NCBI RefSeq assembly: GCF_011927635.1
Contig: NZ_JAATJB010000003.1
Coordinates: 62,001 to 126,000, forward strand
Direction of reading: 5' to 3'
Source of the DNA: Sphingomonas trueperi
Lineage (GTDB): Bacteria > Pseudomonadota > Alphaproteobacteria > Sphingomonadales > Sphingomonadaceae
DNA length: 64,000 nt
Position 1 is the stretch's first letter. Every line of letters begins with the position of its first letter. The notes beneath the pieces are model-generated. The model was given only the letters and a program-made list of their open reading frames with translations, searched no databases and was not told where the DNA came from. This document shows, in pieces, positions 45,615-54,709 of this stretch. The translations under genes were made by a program, and so were the position numbers.

Positions 45615-46511
45615 TCAGCGCTGCACTGCCATGCAGGGCTTGATCGCGCCACAGGCTTTTTCCGCCTCGGCCTGGGAGGGGAAGGGTCCGATCAGTAAGC
45701 GCGTGAGCTGGCCGGACTTGGAATAAGTGGGCTGGCGCCCGGGGAAGCGGGTGCGGACCTGTCCCCAGAGCCGCTCGGCATTGCCCGGCGTGGCAAAGGC
45801 GCCGAGCTGAAGCCGCCAGCTGCCGGTGGCGCGCGGCGGTGGCGGTGCGGCCGCGACGGTCGGCTTGGCCGCGCGGGCGACGGCGACCGGCGGTGCTTGG
45901 CGGGCAGGGGTGCTCTTCGCGACCGGGACGGCGGCCGTGCGCGTCTCCTTGGCGTAGCGCTGCGCCAGGGCCTGCGCCTGCTGGCGATCGAGAGCCGGGA
46001 TGTGCTGGTCCATCTGCGCCAGCGTCCGCGTCGCGGCGTCGAGCCCGCCGGCCGAGGCGCGGAGCATCAGCGCATAGGCGCGCACCCAATTTCTGGCGAC
46101 GCCGTCGCCGTTGAACAGCATCACGCCGAGCAGATACTGCGCGCGCGGCTCGCCGTTAGCGACGGCCCGCTCGAGCCACGGCACCGCGGCTTCGCGCTTG
46201 CCGTTCTCGAACAGCATCATGCCGTAGTTCGCCTCGCCCAGATCATGCCCCTGCAGCGCGGCGAGGCGATACCATTTCTCCGCTTCGACCATGTCGACCG
46301 GGACTCCGCGGCCGAGCTTGTAGATCTGGCCGACATTATACTGCGCGTCGGCGTCGCCCTTCTCCGCCGCCGGGCGCCAGGCCTGCATCGCGCCGGCATA
46401 GTCGCCGCGATTATAAGCATCGACGCCCGCCTTTACGGCGGCGTCCTGCGCGAGCGCCGGCGCGGGGAGGGCAAGGCTGGCGAGGAGCAACAGGGCGGCA
46501 GTCAGGCGCAA
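45615..46511 (-). CDS. Secreted Sel1-repeat protein with SPOR domain
   Basis: A 298-residue exported protein. The signal peptide (AALLLLASLALPAPALA) is followed by three or four Sel1-like repeats (DADAQYNVGQIYKLGRGV, DLGEANYGMMLFENGK, PRAQYLLGVMLFNGDGV), a Pro/Ala-rich linker, and a C-terminal SPOR domain (about 228-298, GSWRLQLGAFATPGNAERLW). SPOR domains bind glycan strands lacking stem peptides and so mark the division septum. It is divergent from the parA-RHH-SPOR unit, 133 bp away. Confidence 0.88.
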   Translation of the reverse strand: MRLTAALLLLASLALPAPALAQDAAVKAGVDAYNRGDYAGAMQAWRPAAEKGDADAQYNVGQIYKLGRGVPVDMVEAEKWYRLAALQGHDLGEANYGMMLFENGKREAAVPWLERAVANGEPRAQYLLGVMLFNGDGVARNWVRAYALMLRASAGGLDAATRTLAQMDQHIPALDRQQAQALAQRYAKETRTAAVPVAKSTPARQAPPVAVARAAKPTVAAAPPPPRATGSWRLQLGAFATPGNAERLWGQVRTRFPGRQPTYSKSGQLTRLLIGPFPSQAEAEKACGAIKPCMAVQR

Positions 46512-46644
46512 GGCGAATCCCCTTTTGGTCGGCCGTTCGGAAGCGGCGCCCGTGGCTTAGCGGCTTAGAAGGCCCTCGTTAACTCGATCTTATCCGCGGC
46601 CGTGGCAAGCGAGTTGCGAGTTTCCGTCGACGTCGAGAGGGTAG

Positions 46645-47358
46645 ATGCGCGTTCTGGCGCTGGCTTCGCAAAAGGGTGGATCGGGCAAGACGACCTTGTC
46701 CGGCCATCTGGCGGTGCAGGCGCAACGCAGTGGCGCCGGCCCGGTGGCGATGATCGACCTCGATCCGCAAGGCTCGCTGACCGACTGGTGGAACGAGCGC
46801 GAGGCCGAACTGCCGGCGCTCGCGCAGACCAGCGTTGCCCGGCTCGCCGCCGATCTCGAGCTGCTGCGCCAGCAGGGGTTCAAGCTGGTGGTGATCGATA
46901 CCCCGCCGGCGATCACCCCCGCGATCCTCACCGTGATCCAGGTCGCCGAACTGATCGTCATCCCGACGCGGCCGAGCCCGCACGACCTGCGCGCGGTGGG
47001 CGCCACCGTGGAGCTGTGCGAGCGCGCCCACAAGCCGCTGCTGTTCGTGGTCAACGCCGCCACCCAGAACGCCCGGATCACCGCCGAGGCGGCGCTGGCC
47101 CTCTCGCAGCACGGCACCGTCGCGCCGATCATGCTCCACCACCGTACCGATTTTGCGGGCTCGATGATCGACGGGCGGACGGTGATGGAGGTCGATTCCG
47201 GCAGCAAGTCCGCCGCCGAGGTCGAGAGCCTCTGGGCCTATGTCTCGGACCGGCTGGAGAAGAATTTCCGCCGGACAGTCTTTGCTGCCCCCGCGGCGGC
47301 GGCCCCGTTCGCCGCGGCGCGGCCAGCGGGCGGCTTCGGTCGCCGGGTGGTGAATTGA
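46645..47358 (+). CDS. ParA/MinD-family ATPase
   Basis: A 237-residue ParA-type ATPase. The deviant Walker A is KGGSGKTTL (both signature lysines), the switch region is IDLDPQGSLTDW and Walker B reads KLVVIDTPPA. It lacks the N-terminal HTH of large plasmid ParA proteins and the amphipathic C-terminal helix of MinD; instead the tail is Ala/Pro-rich (APAAAAPFAAARPAGG). A small ribbon-helix-helix protein follows 5 bp later, in the place of a partner like ParG or ParB. With two SPOR proteins around it, placement of envelope or division factors is a reasonable guess. Confidence 0.9.
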   Translation: MRVLALASQKGGSGKTTLSGHLAVQAQRSGAGPVAMIDLDPQGSLTDWWNEREAELPALAQTSVARLAADLELLRQQGFKLVVIDTPPAITPAILTVIQVAELIVIPTRPSPHDLRAVGATVELCERAHKPLLFVVNAATQNARITAEAALALSQHGTVAPIMLHHRTDFAGSMIDGRTVMEVDSGSKSAAEVESLWAYVSDRLEKNFRRTVFAAPAAAAPFAAARPAGGFGRRVVN

Positions 47359-47363
47359 GCGCA

Positions 47364-47684
47364 ATGAACAAGCCGATCGCGTCGCTGAGCGCCGGGCTGC
47401 TGGCTCGCAAGGGATTCGCCCGCAAGCCGGTGCTGACGCTATCCGATGGCGATGCGATGGCAGCGCAGCTGGCCCGCACCGCGCGGGCGACCAAGGACAA
47501 GGCCGCGTTCACCCTGCGCCTCGATGCCGATCGCCGGCTGCGGCTGCGGCTGGCGGCGGTGGTTACCGGCCGCTCGGCGCAGCAGCTGGTGACCGAGGCG
47601 ATCGACACGATGCTGGCCGACATGGTCGAGCTGGAACCGCTGGCGCGCCGGATCGGCGCGACCGAAGGACAAGACACCGCATGA
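47364..47684 (+). CDS. Ribbon-helix-helix-like partner of ParA (106 aa)
   Basis: A 106-residue protein with a basic, likely disordered N-terminus (LLARKGFARKPVL) and a core that fits a ribbon-helix-helix: strand AAFTLRLDADRR, helix RLRLAAVVTGRS, helix AQQLVTEAIDTMLADM. Such proteins dimerise and bind DNA, and small RHH proteins act as centromere-binding partners of ParA in plasmids. It sits 5 bp after parA and overlaps the next gene by 4 bp. Name and role are inferred from fold pattern and context. Confidence 0.75.
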   Translation: MNKPIASLSAGLLARKGFARKPVLTLSDGDAMAAQLARTARATKDKAAFTLRLDADRRLRLRLAAVVTGRSAQQLVTEAIDTMLADMVELEPLARRIGATEGQDTA

Positions 47685-48904
47685 AATCCTGCAAACTGCT
47701 TTCGATCGGCGCGGCGTTGCTCATGCTCGGCGGCACCGCCGCGACCGGGGTGATGGTGCACGGCGCCGCCTTCGCCACCGTTGCGCCCAATGCCAAGAAG
47801 GCGGCGCGCGAGGCCCGGGCGGCGCAAAAGGCGCTTGCCGCGCACAAGGCCGCCGCCGCCGTCGTCCATGCCGAACAGGCGGTGGCGAACGATCCGCAGC
47901 GGGGCGACTATCGTACGCTGCTCGGCCAATCCTATCTGCTCGCGGGCCGTTTCACCTCGGCTGCGCAGGCGCTGCGCGACGCGCTGGCACTGAACCCCGA
48001 GGATGGCCGCGCGGCGCTCAACCTCGCGCTAGCCAGCATCGGCACCGGCGACTGGGGCGGCGCACGCACGCTGCTTCAGGCGCATGCCGCGCGCATCCCC
48101 GCCGCCGATCTCGGCCTCGCGACCGCACTGGCGGGCGATCCGAACGCCGCGCTGGAGATCCTCGCACCCGCGGTGCGCGCGCCCGAGGCGACGGCCCGGA
48201 CCCGGCAGAATTTCGCACTGGCGCTGGCGCTGGCCGGCCGCTGGGGTGAGGCCAAGGCGGTCGCGGCGATGGACGTCGCGCCCGACCAGCTCAATGCGCG
48301 CATGCTGCAATGGGCGAGCTTTGCCCGGCCTGCCAATGCCTATGACCAGGTCGCCGCGGTCCTCGACGTGCAGGCGGTGCAGGATGCCGGCCAGCCGGTG
48401 GCGCTCGCGCTCGCCAAGCAGCCCGATTTCGCGGCGATGGTCCCGGAACCCACGCCCGTGGCAACGCCGGAACCCGAACCGGAGCCGATCCCGGTCAGCG
48501 ATCCCGTACCTACGCCCATGTTTACGCCCGCTCCGGTGCGCGTGGCGAAGCCGAGGTCGATCAAGCCGCTGGCGTCCAAGCCGGCACCTGTGGTGGCCGC
48601 CACCGGACCCTATGTCGTCCAGCTCGGCGCCTTCGCCAATGCCGGCGTTGCTCGCGATGCCTGGCAGAAGCTGCGGAGCCGAGTCTCGGCACTGCGCCCC
48701 CTCAAGCCGCAGGGCGCCACCGTGCCGAGCGGCACAGCGACGCTGTATCGCCTCTCGGTGGGCAGCTTTGCTCGCAAGGATGCCGAAGGACTGTGCCGCA
48801 CGGTCAAGACCGGTGGCGGCAATTGCTTCGTCCGCATGGCGGCGGGCGACGCGGTGGCGAGCTGGTACAAGCCCGCGTCCCGCGTCGGCCTCGCCGCCCG
48901 CTGA
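47681..48904 (+). CDS. Secreted TPR protein with SPOR domain
   Basis: A 407-residue exported protein. The N-terminal hydrophobic segment (LLSIGAALLMLGGTAATGV) is a signal peptide or anchor. TPR-like repeats cover about 40-230 (RGDYRTLLGQSYLLAGRF, EDGRAALNLALASIGTGDW). A Pro/Glu-rich linker (TPEPEPEPIPV) leads to a C-terminal SPOR domain (about 308-385, GPYVVQLGAFANAGVARDAW) with a Cys pair. Its start overlaps the RHH gene stop (ATGA 47681-47684), so a periplasmic septum-binding protein is translated together with a cytoplasmic ParA/RHH pair. Confidence 0.88.
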   Translation: MKSCKLLSIGAALLMLGGTAATGVMVHGAAFATVAPNAKKAAREARAAQKALAAHKAAAAVVHAEQAVANDPQRGDYRTLLGQSYLLAGRFTSAAQALRDALALNPEDGRAALNLALASIGTGDWGGARTLLQAHAARIPAADLGLATALAGDPNAALEILAPAVRAPEATARTRQNFALALALAGRWGEAKAVAAMDVAPDQLNARMLQWASFARPANAYDQVAAVLDVQAVQDAGQPVALALAKQPDFAAMVPEPTPVATPEPEPEPIPVSDPVPTPMFTPAPVRVAKPRSIKPLASKPAPVVAATGPYVVQLGAFANAGVARDAWQKLRSRVSALRPLKPQGATVPSGTATLYRLSVGSFARKDAEGLCRTVKTGGGNCFVRMAAGDAVASWYKPASRVGLAAR

Positions 48905-48908
48905 CGGC

Positions 48909-50129
48909 TCAGACCAGCGTGCCGCCCTTGTAGAGCTGCAGCACCCGGCCCTGGGTCGGCAGGCGATCGAACGGCGTGTTGCCGGCGCGCGCGTTCATCT
49001 TGCGTGCGTCGATCACCCAGGGCGTTTCTGGATCCAGCACGATCAGGTCGGCCGGCAGGCCCGGCTTGAGCGCACCGCTCTCCAGCCCGAGGATCTTCGC
49101 CGGATTGGCGGCGAGCAGCGCGAACAGCCGGTCGAGGCTCAGCTTCTCGTCGCGGACCAGCGTGAGCGACAGCGCCAGCAGCGTCTCGGCACCCGCCATG
49201 CCGGGCTCGGCATCGGCGAAGGGAAGGCGCTTGGCCTCGGGCCCGCGCGGATCATGGCCGGAGGCGATCACGTCGATCGTGCCGTCCGCTACCGCTGCCA
49301 GTGCCGCCTGGCGATCGCTCTCGTCGCGCAAGGGCGGCGACAGGCGCGCAAAGGTGCGGAAGTCGCTGACCGCGATATCCGACAGCAGCAGGTGCGCCGG
49401 CGTGATGCCGCACGTAACCTGCACGCCGCGACGCTTGGCGGCACGGATCAGGTCGAAGCCCGCCGCCGTCGTTACTTGGCGGAAGTGGAGCTTGGCGCCG
49501 GTTTCCTCGGCGAGCATCAGGTCGCGCGCGATGGCGAGCGGCTCGGCGATCGAGGGCGCGCTCGGCAGGCCGAGGCGGGCGGCGGTCTCGCCCGCGGTGG
49601 CGACGGTGCCGTCGGCCAGCCCGCCATCCTCGGCATGGGCCACGACGGTGAGGTTCAGGTCGCGTGCGTAGAGCAGCGCCTTGCGCATCGTGCCGGCGTT
49701 GGCGATCCAGCGGCGGCCGGTGGCGATGGCGCGGGCGCCCGCCGAGGCGTTGATCGCGATTTCGGCCAGATCCTCGCCGTTGAGGCCCTGCGTGGCGGCA
49801 GCGAGCGGATGGACCCAGAGCTGCGGCTTGCCCGAGACGGCGGCGCGGCGGACGATGCCGGGATCGTCGAGCACCGGCGACTGGTCGGGCATCAGGCCGA
49901 CGCGGGCGATCCCGCCGAAGCGGCAGGCGCCCTTGTCCACCGCGAATACGCCGAGGTCGATCAGCGCGGGGGCGAGGACCTTGCCGGCCACGTCGACAAT
50001 CTCGGTGTCGGCAGGCGCATCGACCTGACCCACGGCCGCGATCGTATCGCCCTGGACGAGCAGGTCGCCTCCGGAGATCCCGCCCTCGGGGCAGACCAGC
50101 TTGGCATTGCGGAAGAGGATGCTGCTCAT
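48909..50129 (-). CDS. Dihydroorotase-like protein, probably non-catalytic (PyrX type)
   Basis: A 406-residue member of the dihydroorotase family. The metal-binding HxH that should follow the conserved LAPALIDL strand is absent (GVFAVDKG instead), and the catalytic Asp-His region, normally TDHAPH, reads SGHDPRG. Such proteins are known in proteobacteria as pseudo-dihydroorotases that assemble with and support aspartate carbamoyltransferase. The gene overlaps pyrB by 4 bp, which fits a structural partner role. The active dihydroorotase must be encoded elsewhere. Confidence 0.85.
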   Translation of the reverse strand: MSSILFRNAKLVCPEGGISGGDLLVQGDTIAAVGQVDAPADTEIVDVAGKVLAPALIDLGVFAVDKGACRFGGIARVGLMPDQSPVLDDPGIVRRAAVSGKPQLWVHPLAAATQGLNGEDLAEIAINASAGARAIATGRRWIANAGTMRKALLYARDLNLTVVAHAEDGGLADGTVATAGETAARLGLPSAPSIAEPLAIARDLMLAEETGAKLHFRQVTTAAGFDLIRAAKRRGVQVTCGITPAHLLLSDIAVSDFRTFARLSPPLRDESDRQAALAAVADGTIDVIASGHDPRGPEAKRLPFADAEPGMAGAETLLALSLTLVRDEKLSLDRLFALLAANPAKILGLESGALKPGLPADLIVLDPETPWVIDARKMNARAGNTPFDRLPTQGRVLQLYKGGTLV

Positions 50130-51115
50130 GCCCAGCCCTCCACCCCGCGCGACCGCCTTGTGAGCACGTCGAGGCAGGCCATGCGCACCGCCACGCCCAT
50201 TTCCACCTGCTCGGTGATCGCGCTGCGCTCGGGATGGTCGGCGACGATCGAGTCGATCTCCACCCCGCGGTTCATCGGGCCCGGGTGCATCACCAGCGCG
50301 TCGGGCTTGGCCCGGGCGAGGCGTTCGGGGGTGAGGCCGTAGCGCATGTGGAACTCGCGAGTCGAAGGGATGTAGCCGCCGGCCATGCGCTCGTTCTGGA
50401 CGCGGAGCATCATCACCACGTCAGCTCCTTCCAGCGCGGCATCGAAATCGGTGAAGGGGGTGACGAACATCCGGTCCATCGCCGGCGGCATCAACGTCGA
50501 GGGCGCGACCACGCGCACCTCGGCTGCCAGCGCGGTAAGGGCGAGGATGTTCGAGCGGGCGACTCGGCTGTGGAGAATGTCGCCGCAAATCACCACGCGT
50601 TGACCTGCCACCGATCCGCGGCGACGGCGGATGGTGAGCGCGTCGAGCAGCGCCTGGGTGGGATGCTCGTGCCAGCCGTCGCCGGCGTTGAGCACCGGGC
50701 AGTCGACCTTGTCCGCGATCAGCCGCACCGCGCCCGAGCTCGCATGGCGGATCACGATCACGTCGGCGCGCATCGCGTTGAGCGTGACGGCAGTGTCGAT
50801 CAGCGTCTCGCCCTTCTTCACGCTGCTCTGCGCGGCGTGCATGTTGACGACATCGGCACCCAGCCGCTTGCCCGCGATCTCGAACGACAGCAGCGTGCGC
50901 GTCGAATTTTCGAAGAAGGCGTTGATCTGGGTGAGGCCTTCCAGCCTTTTGTCGCTCTTGGCGCGGCTGCGATTGGCCTCGACCCATTGTTCCGCCTCGT
51001 CGAGCAGGAACATGATCTCGTGGGGCTGGAGTCCCGAAATGCCGGTGAGGTGCCGGTGCGGGAAAACGGCGCTGCCCTGTATCTGGGCACCGGGGCGATG
51101 ATCGGAGGTGTGCAT
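50126..51115 (-). CDS. pyrB: Aspartate carbamoyltransferase catalytic subunit
   Basis: PyrB of 329 residues, joining carbamoyl phosphate and aspartate in pyrimidine synthesis. The carbamoyl-phosphate loop is [21 protein letters not shown] and the late [13 protein letters not shown] motif are family markers. The first 20 residues vary. Its stop overlaps the start of the dihydroorotase-like gene, making a coupled pair. Confidence 0.95.
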   Translation of the reverse strand: MHTSDHRPGAQIQGSAVFPHRHLTGISGLQPHEIMFLLDEAEQWVEANRSRAKSDKRLEGLTQINAFFENSTRTLLSFEIAGKRLGADVVNMHAAQSSVKKGETLIDTAVTLNAMRADVIVIRHASSGAVRLIADKVDCPVLNAGDGWHEHPTQALLDALTIRRRRGSVAGQRVVICGDILHSRVARSNILALTALAAEVRVVAPSTLMPPAMDRMFVTPFTDFDAALEGADVVMMLRVQNERMAGGYIPSTREFHMRYGLTPERLARAKPDALVMHPGPMNRGVEIDSIVADHPERSAITEQVEMGVAVRMACLDVLTRRSRGVEGWA

Positions 51116-51136
51116 TAAAGCCGCCGCCTAGAGCGG

Positions 51137-51173
51137 GGGCGGGCCGGGCGCAAGGCCGCGACTCCGCCCGCCC
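51137..51173. terminator. GC-rich stem-loop between flagellin and pyrB genes
   Basis: GGGCGGGC (51137-51144) and GCCCGCCC (51166-51173) can pair across 21 nt, just after the flagellin stop. There is no U-run, and such pairs are common in GC-rich DNA, so this is a weak call. Confidence 0.3.
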
Positions 51174-51176
51174 GCG

Positions 51177-52565
51177 TTATGCGGCCTTCTTGTCGAACAG
51201 CGACAGCAGGATCTTGGGCTGATCGTTGGCGATCGACAGGGCCTTGGCGGCGAGCTGCTGCTTGATCTGCGCCGACTGAAGCTTGGCCGATTCGACGCCA
51301 AGATCGGCATCGACGATGTTGCCCACCGCGATATCGAGCACGCCGCCGAGCTTGGTGTTGAACAGGCTGGCGATGTCGAACGAGCGCGCCTTGGTGCCGA
51401 AATGGCTGAGCGCTTCGTTGACGCGCCCCTTGGCGCCGTCGACTACGCCGATCGCGCTGCCAAGTGCGCCGAGCCAGTCGACCGAATCGAGCCCCAGACC
51501 CGTGGTGGAGAGGTCGCGCGAGCCGATGCTGATCTTCTCGCCCTTGAGACCGACCGAGACGTCATAGTTGAACGGCACGGTGCCCCTTGCCTGGCTCGTC
51601 GTGGCGCTGGTGGAAACGCTGGCGATCGGCGCCGTCTTGTCGTTGAACGCGACGCCGGTCACTGCCCATGCGGTGCCCGAGTCGGCGCCGTTTGGGTTGA
51701 AGCGGAAGCTGAGATCGCCCTTGCTCGGGTCATAGTCGAAGCTGACGATATTCTCGCCGCTCACCGCCTTGCCCGCCGAAACCGCGCCGCCGCCCGCGGC
51801 ATAGCTTTGCCCGGTGGCGGCGATGCGGGTGCCGTTCTGCCAGACTTCCATCACGTCGCCGTCGCCGAACGCGTTGAACGCGACGTCCATGCGGCCGGCC
51901 TGTTGGCCGCCGGGGACGGTGTAGCTGGCGCTGGCATTCTCCGGCGGCGTGCCGAGCGCCTTGGCGGCGCGTTCGGGGTCGCCCGCGTTTGCGCTCGGGG
52001 CGTCGGTGGTGACGGTCTGGAGCGTGCTGCCGGTGCCGTTGCTGGTCAGCGTCGATGCCGGCGGCAACGCGGCCATGGTCGGCAACGTTGGCGGGGGGTA
52101 GGCGGACGGCGACAGCGTCGTCACCGTCTTGGTGGTGGTCACCGTCGCCGGACGGCCGGTCAGCAGGTTGATGCCGTTGAGATTGCTGTTCCTGGCGATC
52201 GTGTTGATCTGGTCGACCAGCGCTTTGACGTCGCGGGAGATTGAGTCCTTCGAGCCGGCGTCGTTGCCGGTGAGGCTCAGCGCCTTTTCGCGGATGCTGT
52301 TGAGGATGTTGCTGATCTGCTCCGCACCGGCAGTGGCGACATCGCGCACCGACCCGGCATTCGCCATGCTCTTGCCGATCGCGCGGCGCCCGTCGGCGTC
52401 GCTGCGCAGTTGCTGGGCGGTAGTTTATTCGGCTCTGTCGTCCTTGGTGCTGTTGACGCGCTTGCCGGTCGCGATCCGCTCCTGGTGGACCTGCACTTCG
52501 GCGGTGGCAGCGTTGAGCGCGCGGACCGCATCCGCAGCACCGGTGTTGGTCAAGATCGACAGCAT
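51177..52565 (-). pseudogene. Flagellin with in-frame stop at codon 47
   Basis: Flagellin-family gene of 463 codons from ATG 52565 (MLSILTNTGAADAVRALNAA). The conserved N-terminal D0/D1 part is intact to codon 46, where TAA (52425-52427) replaces what is normally Tyr in the GAAYTTAQQLR-type motif; reading resumes in the same frame as TTAQQLRSD. The central domain is long, with a proline-rich stretch (SAYPPPTLP), and the C-terminal D0 helix (SAKLQSAQIKQQLAAKALSIAN) is normal. Restart at the ATG at 52367 would give 396 residues without the N-terminal helix needed for filament assembly. No other flagellar gene is nearby. Confidence 0.85.
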
Positions 52566-52652
52566 CTTTCAACGTCCCCATGTTGATGGGAGGAGGTGTA
52601 TCCTAGTCAGGGTGAAAGGATCGTGTCTTTCAGGCTTCGCCCGAAGAAAAAG

Positions 52653-53114
52653 TCACGTGTTTACCAAGCCATCGATGGCACCTTGCAGAATATAGGCGGC
52701 CGCCATCTTGTCGATCAGCTCGGCGCGTTTGGCACGGCTGGCATCCTGTTCGATCAGCGCGCGCTCGACCGCGACGGTCGACCAGCGCTCGTCCCACATC
52801 AGGATCGGAAAGCCCAAGTCCTCGAGATTGCGGGCAAAAGCGCGCGTCGACTGGGTGCGGGGGCTGTCGGTGCCGTCGAGGTTGAGCGGCAGGCCGATCA
52901 CCATTCCGCGGACCTGCTGGGCGGTGATCAGCTCGACCAGCGCCGCCTTGTCCTTGGTGAACTTGCTTCGCCGGATCAGCTGGGCCGGGCTTGCGAAGCT
53001 CCAGCCGGCGTCGCACAGCGCGGTGCCGATCGTCTTGGTGCCGACGTCGAGGCCGATCAGGCGGCCGCCTTCCGGCAGCACTGCACGGAAATCGCTGGGA
53101 ACGGTGGTGATCAC
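52653..53114 (-). CDS. ruvX: Holliday junction resolvase-like protein RuvX
   Basis: YqgF/RuvX family, 153 residues, an RNase H-fold nuclease implicated in Holliday junction resolution and 16S rRNA 5'-end processing. The catalytic acids are in [12 protein letters not shown] and [12 protein letters not shown], with [11 protein letters not shown] between them. GTG 53114 is chosen because homologues begin about 15 residues before the first Asp; the frame is open 30 codons upstream into the preceding gene's spacer. It follows the DUF3089 gene on the same strand. Confidence 0.9.
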   Translation of the reverse strand: MITTVPSDFRAVLPEGGRLIGLDVGTKTIGTALCDAGWSFASPAQLIRRSKFTKDKAALVELITAQQVRGMVIGLPLNLDGTDSPRTQSTRAFARNLEDLGFPILMWDERWSTVAVERALIEQDASRAKRAELIDKMAAAYILQGAIDGLVNT

Positions 53115-53169
53115 CGCGCGGCTATAGGGGAGGCGGGGCGGGGCTGCAAAGGCCTCCCCGTCGCCATCC

Positions 53170-54273
53170 TCAGGGCTTGTAGGCTGCCAGCCGGCGCGCG
53201 GCATCGGCGCGGATGTTCGCCCAGAACAGGCTGTAGTCGAACACGTGATAGTTGTTCCCCGGCAGCACGTACTGGCCGAAGTCGGGCGGGGTCGCGCCGA
53301 TCTTGAGGATGCCGCGCCCGTCGCAGCGCGCCGGCACCCGGCCGGCCTCGAGATGCGCCGACTGCAGGTTGAGGTCCGGGATCAGCGAGCCGAGATTGGC
53401 GCTGGCGGGTGCCGAGTCGTTCGGCTTGCCGGTCAATGGGTTGGTGCAGAGCATCCTGGTGCCCGCGCGCGGCTTGCCGGTGAAGCCGTTGCTCGCGTCG
53501 AAGGTATCGATGATCAGCGCCGGATCGGCGGGCTCGGCGAAGCTCTGCCAGGAGAGGATGCAGCCGGCCTGGTTCGGCCCGGTACAGGCGGGCAGGCCCA
53601 TCTTCGGCAGGTCGGCGGTGAGCGACACGGGCCACCCCACCACATAGGCTGCAACGACCCGCTTCGCGATCGGAGTACCCGCGACTCGCTCGGCGAGTAG
53701 GCGGGAGAGGTGCAGTGCGCCTTGGCTGTGCCCCGCGAGGATGATCGGGCGGTCACCGGCCTCGTGCAGGAACTCCTCGAACGCCGCCGACACGTCGCGA
53801 TAGGCATGGTCGAGCGCCTTTTGTGCCTGCGCCTTGCTGGTGAGGAAGGCGCCGAAGGTCGCCTGACGATAGCGCGGCGCCCAGATCGCGGCGCTTTCGT
53901 TGAACGCGCTCGCCTGGCCGCGCAGGAACAGCTCAGCGCGGGCATTAGCGTCCGGGTTGTCGAGCGGGGCGTTCCACTGCTTGGTGTCGAGGAACGAGGT
54001 TGGGTGGATGAAGAACAGCGCCGCGCGCGGATTGGCCGCGGGGGTGTGCCCGGCGGGGGTCCACAGCGCCGGGTTGCCCGGCTTGTCCGGCCGCGCGATC
54101 CACATCTCCGCCCTGGCATAGTCGCGCGGGGAGACCGGCGGCAGCTCCGCGGCGTCTCCGGCAGGCACCATGAACTGGCGCATCAATTGGATGCCGTAGA
54201 GCCGATAGGCGAACATGGATGCAACGCCGAGCATGATCAGGATCGCAACCGCATAAAGAAACTTTCGGGCCAA
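53170..54273 (-). CDS. DUF3089 alpha/beta-hydrolase-like protein
   Basis: A 367-residue protein with an N-terminal membrane anchor ([19 protein letters not shown]) and a DUF3089 domain. The nucleophile elbow GHSQGA ([14 protein letters not shown]) and the early FFIHPTSF segment mark an alpha/beta-hydrolase of the lipase-like group. The start is TTG 54273, preceded by GGAGAGG at 5 nt; the much longer open frame upstream is antisense to gatCA. Substrate is unknown. It is divergent from gatC, about 150 bp away. Confidence 0.83.
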   Translation of the reverse strand: MARKFLYAVAILIMLGVASMFAYRLYGIQLMRQFMVPAGDAAELPPVSPRDYARAEMWIARPDKPGNPALWTPAGHTPAANPRAALFFIHPTSFLDTKQWNAPLDNPDANARAELFLRGQASAFNESAAIWAPRYRQATFGAFLTSKAQAQKALDHAYRDVSAAFEEFLHEAGDRPIILAGHSQGALHLSRLLAERVAGTPIAKRVVAAYVVGWPVSLTADLPKMGLPACTGPNQAGCILSWQSFAEPADPALIIDTFDASNGFTGKPRAGTRMLCTNPLTGKPNDSAPASANLGSLIPDLNLQSAHLEAGRVPARCDGRGILKIGATPPDFGQYVLPGNNYHVFDYSLFWANIRADAARRLAAYKP

Positions 54274-54421
54274 TCGGCCTCTCCATTGTGCAATGCAGCA
54301 TAAACGGGCGGCGACGCAATCGCGTTCCGGCCAGTGTTGCGTGCGAAGGATGCAACCGCAAGTGCCGATCGGGCGACGCAGGCGCTTGAAGGGGCGCGGC
54401 TCGGCTGATAGGCGCAGGCGC

Positions 54422-54709
54422 ATGTCCGTAGACACCGCAACCGTGAAGAAAGTGGCGAGCCTGGCGCGTATCGCGATCAGCGACGCCGACGCCGAGCGCC
54501 TGGCGCCCGAACTCAACAACATCCTCGGCTGGATCGAGCAGCTCGGCGAGGTCGACACGAAGGATGTCGCGCCGATGACCGCCGTGATCCCGAACACACT
54601 GCGCCTGCGCGCCGACGTGATCACCGAGGGCAACCAGCGCGAAGCGGTGCTGGCGAACGCGCCGCAGGGCGAATTTGGCTTCTTCACGGTTCCGAAGGTG
54701 GTGGAATGA
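54422..54709 (+). CDS. gatC: Asp/Glu-tRNA amidotransferase subunit C
   Basis: GatC of 95 residues, the small stabilising subunit that wraps around GatA and GatB. Family features are [29 protein letters not shown] and the C-terminal [14 protein letters not shown] 54422 is the normal start. The stop overlaps the gatA start by 4 bp. GatCAB converts misacylated Glu-tRNA(Gln) and/or Asp-tRNA(Asn) to the amidated forms. Confidence 0.95.
   Translation: MSVDTATVKKVASLARIAISDADAERLAPELNNILGWIEQLGEVDTKDVAPMTAVIPNTLRLRADVITEGNQREAVLANAPQGEFGFFTVPKVVE

Noticed and set aside
48084-50342. 752-codon open frame on plus strand
   Set aside because: Overlaps the TPR-SPOR gene in another frame and runs antisense to the dihydroorotase-like gene; Arg/Ala-rich and without family features.
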